A DNA stretch of 64,000 nucleotides, from contig NZ_CP160403.1 of NCBI RefSeq assembly GCF_040782645.1, forward strand, positions 2,542,001-2,606,000. The letters run 5' to 3'. The translations under genes were made by a program, and so were the position numbers. The stretch is from Streptomyces sp. HUAS ZL42 (GTDB lineage: Bacteria; Actinomycetota; Actinomycetes; Streptomycetales; Streptomycetaceae). Shown here piece by piece: positions 33,074-41,408 of the stretch. Under the pieces are notes generated by a model. The model was not told where the DNA came from. It saw only the letters and a list, made by a program, of their open reading frames with translations, and searched no databases. How positions within the stretch are numbered: position 1 is the first letter of the stretch; each line of letters begins with the position of its first letter.

Positions 33074-34120
33074 ATGGTCCGTACGGGGAGTGCGAGCGTG
33101 ACGGCCGGACCGACGCTGGCGGTCGTGGCCCGCGAGGCCGGGGTGTCCGTGCCGACGGCGTCCAAGGTGGTCAACGGCCGCGAGGACGTGGCGCCCGAGA
33201 CGCGCCGCCGGGTCACGGAGGCGCTGGACCGGCTCGGCTACGTCCGCAGACCCAGGTTCGACGCGGCGAAGCCGCCCCGGCTGGTGGACCTCGTCGTGCA
33301 CTCCCTGGACAGCTCCTGGTCCGGCGCGGTGCTGCACGGCGTGGAGGAGGCGGCGCACGACGCCGGCCTGGACGTGGTCGTCTCGGCCGCCCTGTCCCGC
33401 ACCCGGGGCAGCCGCCCGCAGCGCGGCTGGCTGGACAAGCTCACCGTCCGCGGCTCCTCCGGTGTGCTGTTCAACCTGGCCGAGCTGACCGAGTCCCAGT
33501 ACTCCTGGCTGGACCAGCACCGCATCCCCTTCGTCATGATCGACCCGGTCCTCGAACCACCGCCCGGCGTGGTGTCGGTGGGCGCGGCGAACTGGCAGGG
33601 CGGGGTCACCGCGACCGAGCACCTGCTGTCCCTCGGACACAAACGCATCGCCGTCGTCGCCGGCCATCGGCGCAAGATGTGCAGCAACGCACGGGTCGCC
33701 GGCTACCGCTCGGCACTCGCCTCGGCCGGACTCCTCCACCGCCCCGAGTACGTCCGCCACGGCGGGTTCGACGAGGCGGTCGCCCGGCGCCGCATGGGCG
33801 AACTCCTCGACCTGCCCGAGCCGCCGACGGCCGTCTTCGTCTGCTCGGACCGGATGGCTCTCGGCGTCTACGAGGCCCTGGCCGAGCGGGGGTTGCGGGT
33901 CCCGGACGACATCAGCGTCATAGGCTTCGACGACCTGCCGGAGGCCCGCTGGGCCTCCCCCGCCCTGACCACCGTGCGCCAGCCGCTGGGGGAGATGGCG
34001 GCGACGGCCCTGCGGATCCTGGTGCGGATGATGGACGGGGAGCGCCCCGAAGGGACGCGTACGGAGCTGTCGACTCGGCTGGTGGAGCGGGCGAGCACGG
34101 CGCCGCCGGCCGTTTCCTGA
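33074..34120 (+). CDS. LacI-family transcriptional regulator (third, different subgroup)
   Basis: 348-residue repressor. The DNA-binding part reads LAVVAREAGVSVPTASKVVNG, unlike the SASTVSRVL helix of the other two, which fits its different operator (AAGCGCTT). The ligand domain has HSLDSSWSGAVLHGVEEAA, SVIGFDDLPEARWASP and LTTVRQPLGEMA. ATG 33074 (MVRTGSAS) is chosen because earlier in-frame residues look non-coding; the start is not certain. It lies downstream of the GH43 gene and may control that operon or another xylose or arabinose unit. Confidence 0.88.
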   Translation: MVRTGSASVTAGPTLAVVAREAGVSVPTASKVVNGREDVAPETRRRVTEALDRLGYVRRPRFDAAKPPRLVDLVVHSLDSSWSGAVLHGVEEAAHDAGLDVVVSAALSRTRGSRPQRGWLDKLTVRGSSGVLFNLAELTESQYSWLDQHRIPFVMIDPVLEPPPGVVSVGAANWQGGVTATEHLLSLGHKRIAVVAGHRRKMCSNARVAGYRSALASAGLLHRPEYVRHGGFDEAVARRRMGELLDLPEPPTAVFVCSDRMALGVYEALAERGLRVPDDISVIGFDDLPEARWASPALTTVRQPLGEMAATALRILVRMMDGERPEGTRTELSTRLVERASTAPPAVS

Positions 34121-34308
34121 GCACGGCCGCCGCCGACCATGGCATGATGGCTGGCTCTCCCAGCAGCAGGATGGCCGGTCGCCAGGTCCAAGACGACCAG
34201 TGCCCGCTGTTTCGCGTGCCCATTGGCCAGGGCTTCGTCAGCTCCACCACTGTCTGTCCGTTCCGGAACTCCAAAGCGCCCACGAAAGTGGGCCCGCCAA
34301 CGCCACGC

Positions 34309-34821
34309 TCAACGCACGTTCGCCGGCGGGAGCATGTGCAGTCCCAACTCCCGGTAGACGGCCTCCGGGTGCCGGGAAGAAACCCGCCAAGCCAGGTCCT
34401 CGAAGTAGCGCATGGGATTCCGCTGGTGCTCTTCGCGCTCCAGATAGACATAGGGAGCGAGCAGGTTCCAAGCCCGCAGCAGGCTCCCGCCGTAGGCGCC
34501 GATGATCAGGGATTCATCGACAAGACCGTGCACGACCAGCTTGCCGAGGTCGTTGTAGAAGAGACCGACACGTTGGATGTACCGCCTGCTCTCCTCTGGG
34601 AGCTGCTGATATGCGATGGGCTGTGGATGTTCGACTGTCAGCCGGTACAGAACGTACTCGACTGCTTCGAGGTAGTCGTCGCCCCGCGTGTCCCTGAACC
34701 CCTCCAGGATCATCGCCAGCACGGTCGACTTCCGGGATGACGTGAGCTGACTCCACGCCAACCAGGCCGAGGTGACCAACGCGATCACCGAAACCAGCAA
34801 CGTCACAACGTTCAGGTTCAC
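34309..34821 (-). CDS. Small membrane-anchored protein, DUF4760-like
   Basis: 170-residue protein with one N-terminal membrane helix (about 4-24, VVTLLVSVIALVTSAWLAWS) and a cytosolic helical domain (VLAMILEGFRDTRGDDYLEAVEYVLYR, in part). It resembles the uncharacterised DUF4760 family in layout, but that is not firm. The GTG at 34821 has GGGGG upstream. It stands alone; function unknown. Confidence 0.65.
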   Translation of the reverse strand: MNLNVVTLLVSVIALVTSAWLAWSQLTSSRKSTVLAMILEGFRDTRGDDYLEAVEYVLYRLTVEHPQPIAYQQLPEESRRYIQRVGLFYNDLGKLVVHGLVDESLIIGAYGGSLLRAWNLLAPYVYLEREEHQRNPMRYFEDLAWRVSSRHPEAVYRELGLHMLPPANVR

Positions 34822-35069
34822 CGTTCCCCCACTTCTGCCGATCCGCGGTGACAGCACAGTGCACCGTTTGGCCCCCTCAAGGGCAGACCCTCGGACTGCC
34901 TGCACGGTTTCATCGCCGACCAATGAGCCCTGCCCGCGTCGGATGGAATCCGGGCTCCGTAGTGGTGGCTCGGTCCGGGGGGATTCCCCACCCGGGCAGA
35001 ATGCTGTTGCCCTGCCTCTGAGGCGGCCGCGGTGGCTGTCCGCCGCGGCGCCTTCTGCGGCTGCGAGGT

Positions 35070-35290
35070 TCAGCTGATGCGGTGCACCCGCTGGGTGGTC
35101 AGTTCGTAGCGGGCGCCGACGATGGCCAGCGCGCCCGAGTCCACCTTGGCGGCGAGATCGGGCTCCGCAGCGAGCCGCGACCGGAGCAGCCGTATGTTGG
35201 CGTCGATCGTCGCGTCGACGCGCGCGTCGCCCTCCTTGCCACGGTCGACGGCCGGGCTGATCCGGCGGCTGAGGAGGGCCGCGTCTTTTC
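35070..35290 (-). pseudogene. C-terminal remnant of a beta-carbonic anhydrase
   Basis: The minus-strand reading NIRLLRSRLAAEPDLAAKV followed by SGALAIVGARYELTTQRVH matches the C-terminal helix and strand of bacterial beta-carbonic anhydrases. The zinc-binding part is absent, and the frame dissolves at about 35290 near the start of the VOC gene, so this is a decayed fragment. The rest of 34822-35329 shows nothing supported. Confidence 0.6.
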
Positions 35291-35329
35291 GGGGTCCTTC
35301 CGGGCAGTGTGCGCGTAGCCTCGGCCGCG

Positions 35330-35962
35330 ATGAACACGATTCCGGCACTCCTCGACCACCTCGTTCTCGCGACCCCCGATCTGGCGGCGACGGTCGCCGA
35401 GTTCACCCGGCGCACCGGCGTGGCGCCGGCGCCCGGTGGCGTGCATGTCGGGCTCGGTACGCGCAACTACCTGGTCGGCCTTGGCGGCACGGGCTATCTG
35501 GAGATCATCGGCCCGGATCCGGAGCAGGCCGAACCGTCCGGCCCGCGCCCGTTCGACGTCGACGCAGTGGCCTCGGCCCGGACGGTGACCTGGGCGATCA
35601 GCCCGCCGGACCTGGACGCGGCGATCGCGGCGGCGCGGGCCCGGGGCTACGATCCGGGCGACGTACGCCCGATGAAGCGCCGCCGGCCCGACGGCACCCT
35701 ACTTGAATGGCGCCTGACCGACGGCGACACCGCGCATCCCTCCGGGCTGGTGCCCTTCCTGATCGACTGGGGTTCCTCGGTCCATCCGACCGCGTCGGGA
35801 CTGCCCGTCACTCCCCTGCTGGAGCTGTCCGCGAGCACCCCCGACCCGGACGAGATCCGCCCACTGCTGTCCGCCGTCGACGCGGAACTGGCCCTGACCG
35901 AGGGGCCGGTGGGGTTCACCTTCACGTTGGACACGCCCCGGGGGTCCGTGACCTTCGAGTGA
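35330..35962 (+). CDS. VOC-superfamily protein, glyoxalase-like domain
   Basis: 210-residue protein with a glyoxalase-like VOC domain (PF13468 type): LDHLVLATPDLAATVAEFT, GLGTRNYLVGLGGTGYLEII and PFLIDWGSSVHP. Such proteins bind a metal in paired beta-alpha-beta units and serve in dioxygenase, isomerase or resistance roles; the reaction here is unknown. ATG 35330 gives the canonical start; a GTG at 35309 would add seven residues. Monocistronic. Confidence 0.82.
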   Translation: MNTIPALLDHLVLATPDLAATVAEFTRRTGVAPAPGGVHVGLGTRNYLVGLGGTGYLEIIGPDPEQAEPSGPRPFDVDAVASARTVTWAISPPDLDAAIAAARARGYDPGDVRPMKRRRPDGTLLEWRLTDGDTAHPSGLVPFLIDWGSSVHPTASGLPVTPLLELSASTPDPDEIRPLLSAVDAELALTEGPVGFTFTLDTPRGSVTFE

Positions 35963-36024
35963 GTCGACCAGGAGTGTCCGATTCCTTCAAGACCGGTCGT
36001 CCCAGGGCTGCCTACGGTGGTCGT

Positions 36025-36420
36025 ATGACTCCACGATTCGATGCCATCGGCCTGGTCGTCTCCGACATGGCCGCCTCCGTCGCCTTCTACCGTCGGCTCG
36101 GGTTCGCCCTTCCCGAGGGGGCCGAGCAGGAGCCGCACGTCGAGGCCGAACTGCCGGGTGGGATCCGGCTGTTGCTGGACACAGAGGACACGGTCCGTTC
36201 GTTCCACGCGGGGTGGCGGGCGCCGTCCGGAAGCGGGCGGGCCGCGCTTGCGCTGCGCTGCGACGGGCCCGGCGAGGTCGACGCGGTGTACGAGGAGCTG
36301 GTGGGCGCCGGGTACCACGGTGAGCTCAAGCCCTGGGACGCCTTCTGGGGGCAGCGGTACGCCGTCCTGCACGACCCGGACGGCAACGGGGTCGACCTGT
36401 TCGCGCCGCTAGCGCAGTAG
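36025..36420 (+). CDS. VOC-family protein (glyoxalase/bleomycin-resistance type)
   Basis: 131-residue single VOC domain: [39 protein letters not shown] and the closing [17 protein letters not shown], the typical C-terminal metal-ligand region. Probably a small-molecule-binding or resistance protein. Its stop overlaps the stop of the convergent AraC gene by 12 nt, so there is no terminator between them. Confidence 0.88.
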   Translation: MTPRFDAIGLVVSDMAASVAFYRRLGFALPEGAEQEPHVEAELPGGIRLLLDTEDTVRSFHAGWRAPSGSGRAALALRCDGPGEVDAVYEELVGAGYHGELKPWDAFWGQRYAVLHDPDGNGVDLFAPLAQ

Positions 36421-37098
36421 TTGCCCCGGTGTTGTGCCCGTCAACTCCCGTACGTCCCGGGACAGATGGGCCTGGTCCGCGTAGCCGGCGCGAATCGCCG
36501 TGTCCGCGAGGGGGACGCCGTCCCTGGCCAGGGCGAGGGCACGCTGCATCCGCAGGATGCGCGCCAGCGTCTTGGGGCCGTAGCCGAAGGCGGTCAGTGA
36601 GCGGCGGTGCAACTGGCGTGCGCCGACACCGAGTTCGTCAGCGATCGCGGCGACCGGGCGGCCCGCCTCGAGGGCCGTGACAAGGCGCCGCAGCAGGGGG
36701 TCGGGCGGGGCGGTGCGGGCCGCCAGGTGCAGCGCGGCCTCCTCGAGTCCCGTCGCGGGGTGGCCCGCCGCCTCGACCCGGGCGCGCAGGCGGCGTACCT
36801 CCGCGGCCGGCCACAGGTCGGTCAGTTCCGCCCGCTGGTCGCGCAGGTCCTGGGCCGGTACGCGGAGGAGGGCAGGCGCGGTGCCGGGAGAGAAGCGGAC
36901 GCCCGCCCAGTGGGTCGGCGGGCCCCCGGTGTCGTATGCGCGCGTGTCCGGGCCGGCGATCAGCAGGCGTCCCTCGTTCCACAGGAGGTCCATGCACCCG
37001 TCGGGGAGGACGGGGCCGGCGCCCGGGGCGGACGGGGTGTTCGTCCATACGACGGCGCCGGGGAGACGGGACGGGCGTTCCGCGTACACGTACGCCAC
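36409..37098 (-). CDS. AraC-family transcriptional regulator
   Basis: About 229 residues: an N-terminal DUF6597/AraC-type sensor ([37 protein letters not shown]) and a C-terminal double HTH ([28 protein letters not shown] in part, [20 protein letters not shown]). The start is uncertain: GTG 37098 (VAYVYAERP) is used here, with no clear ribosome site. It is divergent from the NmrA-like reductase gene, which it probably regulates. Confidence 0.85.
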   Translation of the reverse strand: MAYVYAERPSRLPGAVVWTNTPSAPGAGPVLPDGCMDLLWNEGRLLIAGPDTRAYDTGGPPTHWAGVRFSPGTAPALLRVPAQDLRDQRAELTDLWPAAEVRRLRARVEAAGHPATGLEEAALHLAARTAPPDPLLRRLVTALEAGRPVAAIADELGVGARQLHRRSLTAFGYGPKTLARILRMQRALALARDGVPLADTAIRAGYADQAHLSRDVRELTGTTPGQLLR

Positions 37099-37186
37099 GT
37101 TACGCCGGGGGGCGCCCGATGTCCGGTTCACGGGAATGAGCCGTTCAGTGATGGGCGCCCGAGGTGTGCGGGAGTTCACTTGGAGC

Positions 37187-38023
37187 ATGACGAAGAACGC
37201 GCAGAACATGACGGTGGTGGTGACCGGCGCGTCCGGTCGTACGGGGAGCCGGGTGGCGCAGGCCGCCGAGGCCGCGGGGCTGAGCGTGCGGGCGGCCACG
37301 CGGGCGCAGGGCTTCGACTGGCGGGACCGGTCGACGTGGGCGCAGACCCTGCGGGGCGCCGACGCGGCGTACCTGGTGTACCCGTCGGACGTCGGCGCAC
37401 CGGACGCGGCCCGCGGGGTGGGGCTGCTCGCCCATGAGGCGGTCTCGCTGGGCGTACGGCGGCTGGTGCTGCTGTCGTCGCGGGGCGAGGAGCGGGCGCG
37501 GCCGACGGAGGAGGCGCTGCGGGAGTCGGGGGCGGACTGGACGGTCGTACGGGCCGCGTGGTTCGCGCAGAACTTCAGCGAGGGGCCGCTGGTGGAGGGG
37601 CTGCGGCAGAGCGGGGAGTTGGTGTTCCCGGGCGGGGACGCGCGCGAGCCGTTCGTCGACCTGCGGGACGTCGCGGAGGTCGTGGTGGCCGCGCTGACCG
37701 CAGGCGACCGGTATGTGGGGCAGTCGCTGGCCGTGTCGGGGCCGCGGCTGCTGACCTGGGGGGAAGCGGTGGCGGAGATCGGTGAGGCGGCGGGGCGTGA
37801 GCTGATGTACACGCCGGTGTCGGCGGTTCAGCACGGGGAGAACCTGGCCGGGTTCGGGGTGCCGGCCGAGGAGGTCGAGTTCCTGGTCGAGCTGTTCGAG
37901 TCGCTGCTGGACGGGCGCAACGCGTACCTCTCGGACGGGGTGCAGGAGGTGCTGGGGCGTGAGCCACGGGACTTCCGGGAGTTCGCGAGGGAGGCCGCGG
38001 CCGCAGGGGTCTGGAAGGCGTGA
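37187..38023 (+). CDS. NmrA-like NAD(P)-binding oxidoreductase
   Basis: 278-residue short-chain-dehydrogenase-like protein with the nucleotide loop [42 protein letters not shown] and [16 protein letters not shown], typical of NmrA/QOR2-type reductases or redox sensors that lack the SDR YxxxK pair. ATG 37187 (MTKNAQN) has GGAG close upstream; ATG 37208 is an alternative. Divergent from the AraC regulator by about 90 bp. Confidence 0.88.
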   Translation: MTKNAQNMTVVVTGASGRTGSRVAQAAEAAGLSVRAATRAQGFDWRDRSTWAQTLRGADAAYLVYPSDVGAPDAARGVGLLAHEAVSLGVRRLVLLSSRGEERARPTEEALRESGADWTVVRAAWFAQNFSEGPLVEGLRQSGELVFPGGDAREPFVDLRDVAEVVVAALTAGDRYVGQSLAVSGPRLLTWGEAVAEIGEAAGRELMYTPVSAVQHGENLAGFGVPAEEVEFLVELFESLLDGRNAYLSDGVQEVLGREPRDFREFAREAAAAGVWKA

Positions 38024-38030
38024 CGCGCCC

Positions 38031-39188
38031 TCACTGCTCGGGCGGCTCCTCCTCCCCGCCCCCCTTCGGTGAACTCTTCGCATGGGTCCGGAACCGGCCC
38101 GTCACGTCCTCCGGTGGAAGGAAGCGGGACCAGCGTTCGGGGAACTCGGAGGGCATGTCGGGGTCGTCGGGGTCGTCGTGGGAGCGGATCGCGGCCATGC
38201 GGGCGACGTACTCCGCGGCCTCCTCCTCGCGGAGCCGTTCGTTGGCCTCGCGCGCCGCGGCCGTCGCGGCGGCCGGCCAGACGCGGTCGATCGCCGCGTT
38301 CACCGCCGCGCCGACCAGGACGGCGAACGCGGACACACCGATCCACAGCAGTACGGCGACGGCGGCGGCCAGCGAGCCGTAGATCGTCGCACCCTCGATG
38401 GTGTTCGTCAGGTAGATGCGGAGGAGGAAGCTGCCGAGCACCCACATGCCGAGGGCGACGAGGGCTCCGGGCACGTCCTCGATCCAGGGGGAACGGACGG
38501 GGACGGAGACGTGGTAGAGCGTGGTGAGGAAGGCGATGGACAGGACGATCACCACGGGCCAGTACAGGACCTGGACGACCGTCGTCGACCACGGCAGGAT
38601 CCGCACCACCGCGTCCGGGCCCGCGACCATCAGCGGCAGCGCGATCGAACCGATCAGCAGCGCCCCGATGAACAGCAGGAACGCCACCAGTCGCGTCTTG
38701 ACGATGCCCCGGACGCCGTCGAGGCCGTACATGACGGTGATGGTGTCGATGAAGACGTTCACCGCGCGCGACCCGGACCACAGGGCGAAGAGGAAGCCGA
38801 TGGAGATGACGTCGGGTCGGCCGCCCTTCATCACGTCGTCCAGAATCGGCTGCGCGATCTGGCGGACCCCCTTGTCCGACAGGACCGTCCGCGAGGCCTC
38901 CAGGAGGTTGGCCTCCAGGCTGCTGATGCTGTCGGTGCCGGTCCAGTCGTCGACGTAGCCGAGCAGGCCGATGAGGCTCAGCAGCAGCGGCGGCACGGAC
39001 AGCAGGGTGAAGAAGGCCGCCTCGGCCGCGAGGCCCAGGATGCGGTACTCGATGCAGGAATTGACGGTGTCCTTCAGAAGCAGCCAGGCGGTCCTGCGCT
39101 TGGAGACGTTCCGGTAGAGGGCACGCGCCCGGTGGAGCCGGCCCGGATTGCTCTCGGGTGACTCGGGTGACTGACTCACTGGCTGCAC
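38031..39188 (-). CDS. YihY/BrkB-family inner-membrane protein
   Basis: 385-residue membrane protein with six predicted helices and family motifs: EAAFFTLLSVPPLLLSLIG, LWSGSRAVNVFIDTITVMYG and TIYGSLAAAVAVLLWIGVS. The C-terminal 80 residues are acidic and cytosolic. The family (once called RNase BN, virulence factor BrkB) has no settled function. It converges on the reductase gene with 7 nt between the stops. Confidence 0.92.
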   Translation of the reverse strand: MQPVSQSPESPESNPGRLHRARALYRNVSKRRTAWLLLKDTVNSCIEYRILGLAAEAAFFTLLSVPPLLLSLIGLLGYVDDWTGTDSISSLEANLLEASRTVLSDKGVRQIAQPILDDVMKGGRPDVISIGFLFALWSGSRAVNVFIDTITVMYGLDGVRGIVKTRLVAFLLFIGALLIGSIALPLMVAGPDAVVRILPWSTTVVQVLYWPVVIVLSIAFLTTLYHVSVPVRSPWIEDVPGALVALGMWVLGSFLLRIYLTNTIEGATIYGSLAAAVAVLLWIGVSAFAVLVGAAVNAAIDRVWPAAATAAAREANERLREEEAAEYVARMAAIRSHDDPDDPDMPSEFPERWSRFLPPEDVTGRFRTHAKSSPKGGGEEEPPEQ

Positions 39189-39260
39189 GTCCTAAAGGTA
39201 TCCGCCGGGAGACTCGGCACTCATCCCTGGTGGGACGGTTGTCCCCGGGCCGCCCGGCCC

Positions 39261-39437
39261 AGGGCCTGTCCGGCGGCTCACGCCGCAGACGCGGAGCGTG
39301 GCACGCCCTCCTCCGCCTTGCAGCCGGACGCTCCCCCACGCTCGAACAACCTCGCGCGGGGGCACCCCCATCGCCCCGCTCACCCGCGCTGAACAGATGC
39401 CGCCGCTCCCCTGCTACTTGATCCGCCGGACAGGCCC
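39261..39437. repeat. Terminal-inverted-repeat element, copy A (MITE-like)
   Basis: Starts AGGGCCTGTCCGGCGG and ends TGATCCGCCGGACAGGCCC, so its ends are inverted repeats. Internal CGCAGACGCGGAGCGTGGCACGCC and CCGCTCACCCGCGCTGA match copy C, and copy B on the opposite strand. A GGGGGTCCCC-type element is nested at 39331-39372. It occupies most of the gap between the BrkB-like and acyl-CoA dehydrogenase genes. Confidence 0.75.
39331..39372. repeat. GGGGGTGCCCCC-type palindromic element nested in copy A
   Basis: On the minus strand this reads GATGGGGGTGCCCCCGCGCG and ends GAGCGTGGGGGAG, the same family as 15938-15976 and 50543-50572. Copy C lacks it, so it entered after the host element. Confidence 0.7.
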
Positions 39438-39487
39438 GCTGTGTCGGGCCAGCCATGACCGCCCTACCCCGGGGTAGGTTCGGCTGT

Positions 39488-41122
39488 ATGGCAGGCAGCA
39501 CGCACACCGTGAGCAACCAGCCCCCGCCGCTCGTCGGGTACGACGTCTTCACCGCCGACCGCGCCCTGGTCGCGGCGGTCGAACGGCACCTGGCGCCGGA
39601 ACTGCTCGACGAGGCGCGCGCCGAGCTGTCGGCGCTCGGGCGGTCGGCCGGTTCGGCGCAACTGCAGGAGTGGGGGGCGCAGGCCAACGAGAACCCACCG
39701 AGGCTGCGTACGTACGACCGCTACGGCCACCGTGTCGACGAGGTCGACTTCCATCCGGCCTGGCACCGGCTGCTGGGCAAGGGCGTCGCGGCGGGTCTGA
39801 CCGCGGCGTGGGCCCGGCCCGGCGGTCATGTGCGGCGGGCGGCCGGGTTCCTGGTCTGGACGCAGGTCGAGGCCGGCAACGGCTGTCCGCTGTCGATGAC
39901 CCACGCCGCCGTGCCCGCCCTGCGCACCGACCCGGCGCTGGCCGCCGAGTGGGAGCCGAGGCTGACGTCCACGATCTACGACCGTGAGCTGCGGCCCGCC
40001 CACCTGAAGGCGGGAGCGCTCTTCGGGATGGGCATGACCGAGAAGCAGGGCGGCAGCGACGTGCGGGCCAACACGACGGTCGCCGTCCCGCTCGCCGAGG
40101 ACGGGACGTACGCGCTGACCGGGCACAAGTGGTTCTGCTCCGCGCCCATGTCGGACGGGTTCCTCGTGCTCGCCCAGGCGCCCGACGGGCTGACCTGTTT
40201 CCTGGTGCCGCGTGTGCTGGGGGACGGGACGCGCAACACGTTCCTCATCCAGCGGCTGAAGGACAAGCTGGGCAACCGGTCGAACGCCTCCAGCGAGGTC
40301 GAGTTCGACGGCACCTGGGCGCGCCGGGTCGGCGAGGAGGGGCGCGGCGTGCGGACCATCATCGGGATGGTCGCGGCGACCCGGCTGGACTGTGTGCTGG
40401 GGTCGGCGGGGCTGATGCGGCAGGCGGTCGTGCAGGCGGTGCACCACTGTGCCCACCGCGAGGCGTTCGGCGGGCGCCTTCTCGACAAGCCGCTGATGCG
40501 CAATGTTCTGGCCGATCTCGCGCTGGAGTCGGAGGCGGCGACCACCCTCGCGCTGCGGCTCGCCGCTGCCTGTGACGACGGGGGCGAGCAGGAGACGGCG
40601 TTCCTGCGGATCGCCGTCCCGGCGGCCAAGTACTGGGTGACCAAGCGCTGTGCGCCGGTGGCGGTGGAGGCTGCGGAGTGCCTGGGCGGCAACGGGTACG
40701 TCGAGGAGTCCGGGATGCCCCGGCTGGTGCGCGAGTCGCCGCTGAACTCGATCTGGGAGGGGGCCGGCAACGTCCAGGCGCTGGACGTGCTGCGGGCCCT
40801 GCGACGCGAGCCGCTCGCGCTCAACGCCTGTCTGCAGGAGATCGGTGAGGCACGGGGCGCCGACCACCGGCTGGACGGGGCGATCAAGAACCTGCTGACG
40901 GAACTGGCCGATCTGGAGGGCGTCGAGGGGCGGGCCCGACGGCTTGCGGAACGGCTTGCACTGGTGCTCCAGGGGGCGCTCCTCGTGCGCCACGCGCCCC
41001 CGGCGGTCGCCGATGCGTTCTGTGCCTCGCGCCTGGGCGGGGACGGGGGTGCGGCCTTCGGGACGCTGCCGCACACCCTGGATCTGCAGTCGGTGGTGGA
41101 GCGGGCGCGTCCGCAGTCCTGA
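39488..41122 (+). CDS. AidB-like acyl-CoA dehydrogenase
   Basis: 544-residue flavoprotein of the AidB branch of acyl-CoA dehydrogenases: an N-terminal AidB domain (about 1-170, DEVDFHPAWHRLLGKGVAAG), the FAD-binding middle (GMGMTEKQGGSDVRANTT, GHKWFCSAPMSDGFLVLAQA) and the C-terminal helical domain (AAECLGGNGYVEESGMPRLV, ESPLNSIWEGAGN). In E. coli, AidB belongs to the alkylation response, but many homologues degrade branched acyl-CoAs. The GTG/ATG-rich start is set at ATG 39488 after GGGGTAGG. It is followed by a strong terminator. Confidence 0.92.
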   Translation: MAGSTHTVSNQPPPLVGYDVFTADRALVAAVERHLAPELLDEARAELSALGRSAGSAQLQEWGAQANENPPRLRTYDRYGHRVDEVDFHPAWHRLLGKGVAAGLTAAWARPGGHVRRAAGFLVWTQVEAGNGCPLSMTHAAVPALRTDPALAAEWEPRLTSTIYDRELRPAHLKAGALFGMGMTEKQGGSDVRANTTVAVPLAEDGTYALTGHKWFCSAPMSDGFLVLAQAPDGLTCFLVPRVLGDGTRNTFLIQRLKDKLGNRSNASSEVEFDGTWARRVGEEGRGVRTIIGMVAATRLDCVLGSAGLMRQAVVQAVHHCAHREAFGGRLLDKPLMRNVLADLALESEAATTLALRLAAACDDGGEQETAFLRIAVPAAKYWVTKRCAPVAVEAAECLGGNGYVEESGMPRLVRESPLNSIWEGAGNVQALDVLRALRREPLALNACLQEIGEARGADHRLDGAIKNLLTELADLEGVEGRARRLAERLALVLQGALLVRHAPPAVADAFCASRLGGDGGAAFGTLPHTLDLQSVVERARPQS

Positions 41123-41138
41123 CCTGCGGGAACAGGTT

Positions 41139-41176
41139 GCGGGGGTGGTGCTGCGCCGACACGGCACCACCCCCGC
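41139..41176. terminator. Terminator hairpin after the acyl-CoA dehydrogenase gene
   Basis: GCGGGGGTGGTGC and GCACCACCCCCGC form a perfect 13-bp stem with a 12-nt loop, 16 nt after the stop codon. Confidence 0.8.
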
Positions 41177-41257
41177 CAGGTTGGCCCTGCGAGGCCAGAA
41201 ACGCCGCTCGGGACGGCGTAGGACAAGTTTCAATGACCATTCGGATCTCCACCAGGG

Positions 41258-41273
41258 TTGCAAGGGGTTGCAA
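41258..41273. promoter_or_regulatory. Paired TTGCAA motifs upstream of the GAF regulator
   Basis: TTGCAA at 41258-41263 and 41268-41273 (10-bp period, one helical turn), with GGCAAGCGATTGCC, another inverted repeat, at 41371-41384. A likely operator region for the regulator gene that starts at 41409. Confidence 0.4.
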
Positions 41274-41408
41274 CTTGCTGGTCTCTGTGTCCGGACTGTG
41301 TTCTCCGGTCCCCGGCGGACGGCAAGATGTGACGCACGGCCGGGCTGGAAACCGTCGGCCGGATGGTAGCGGCAAGCGATTGCCGGTACGCGCTTCCATG
41401 GAGGTCCA

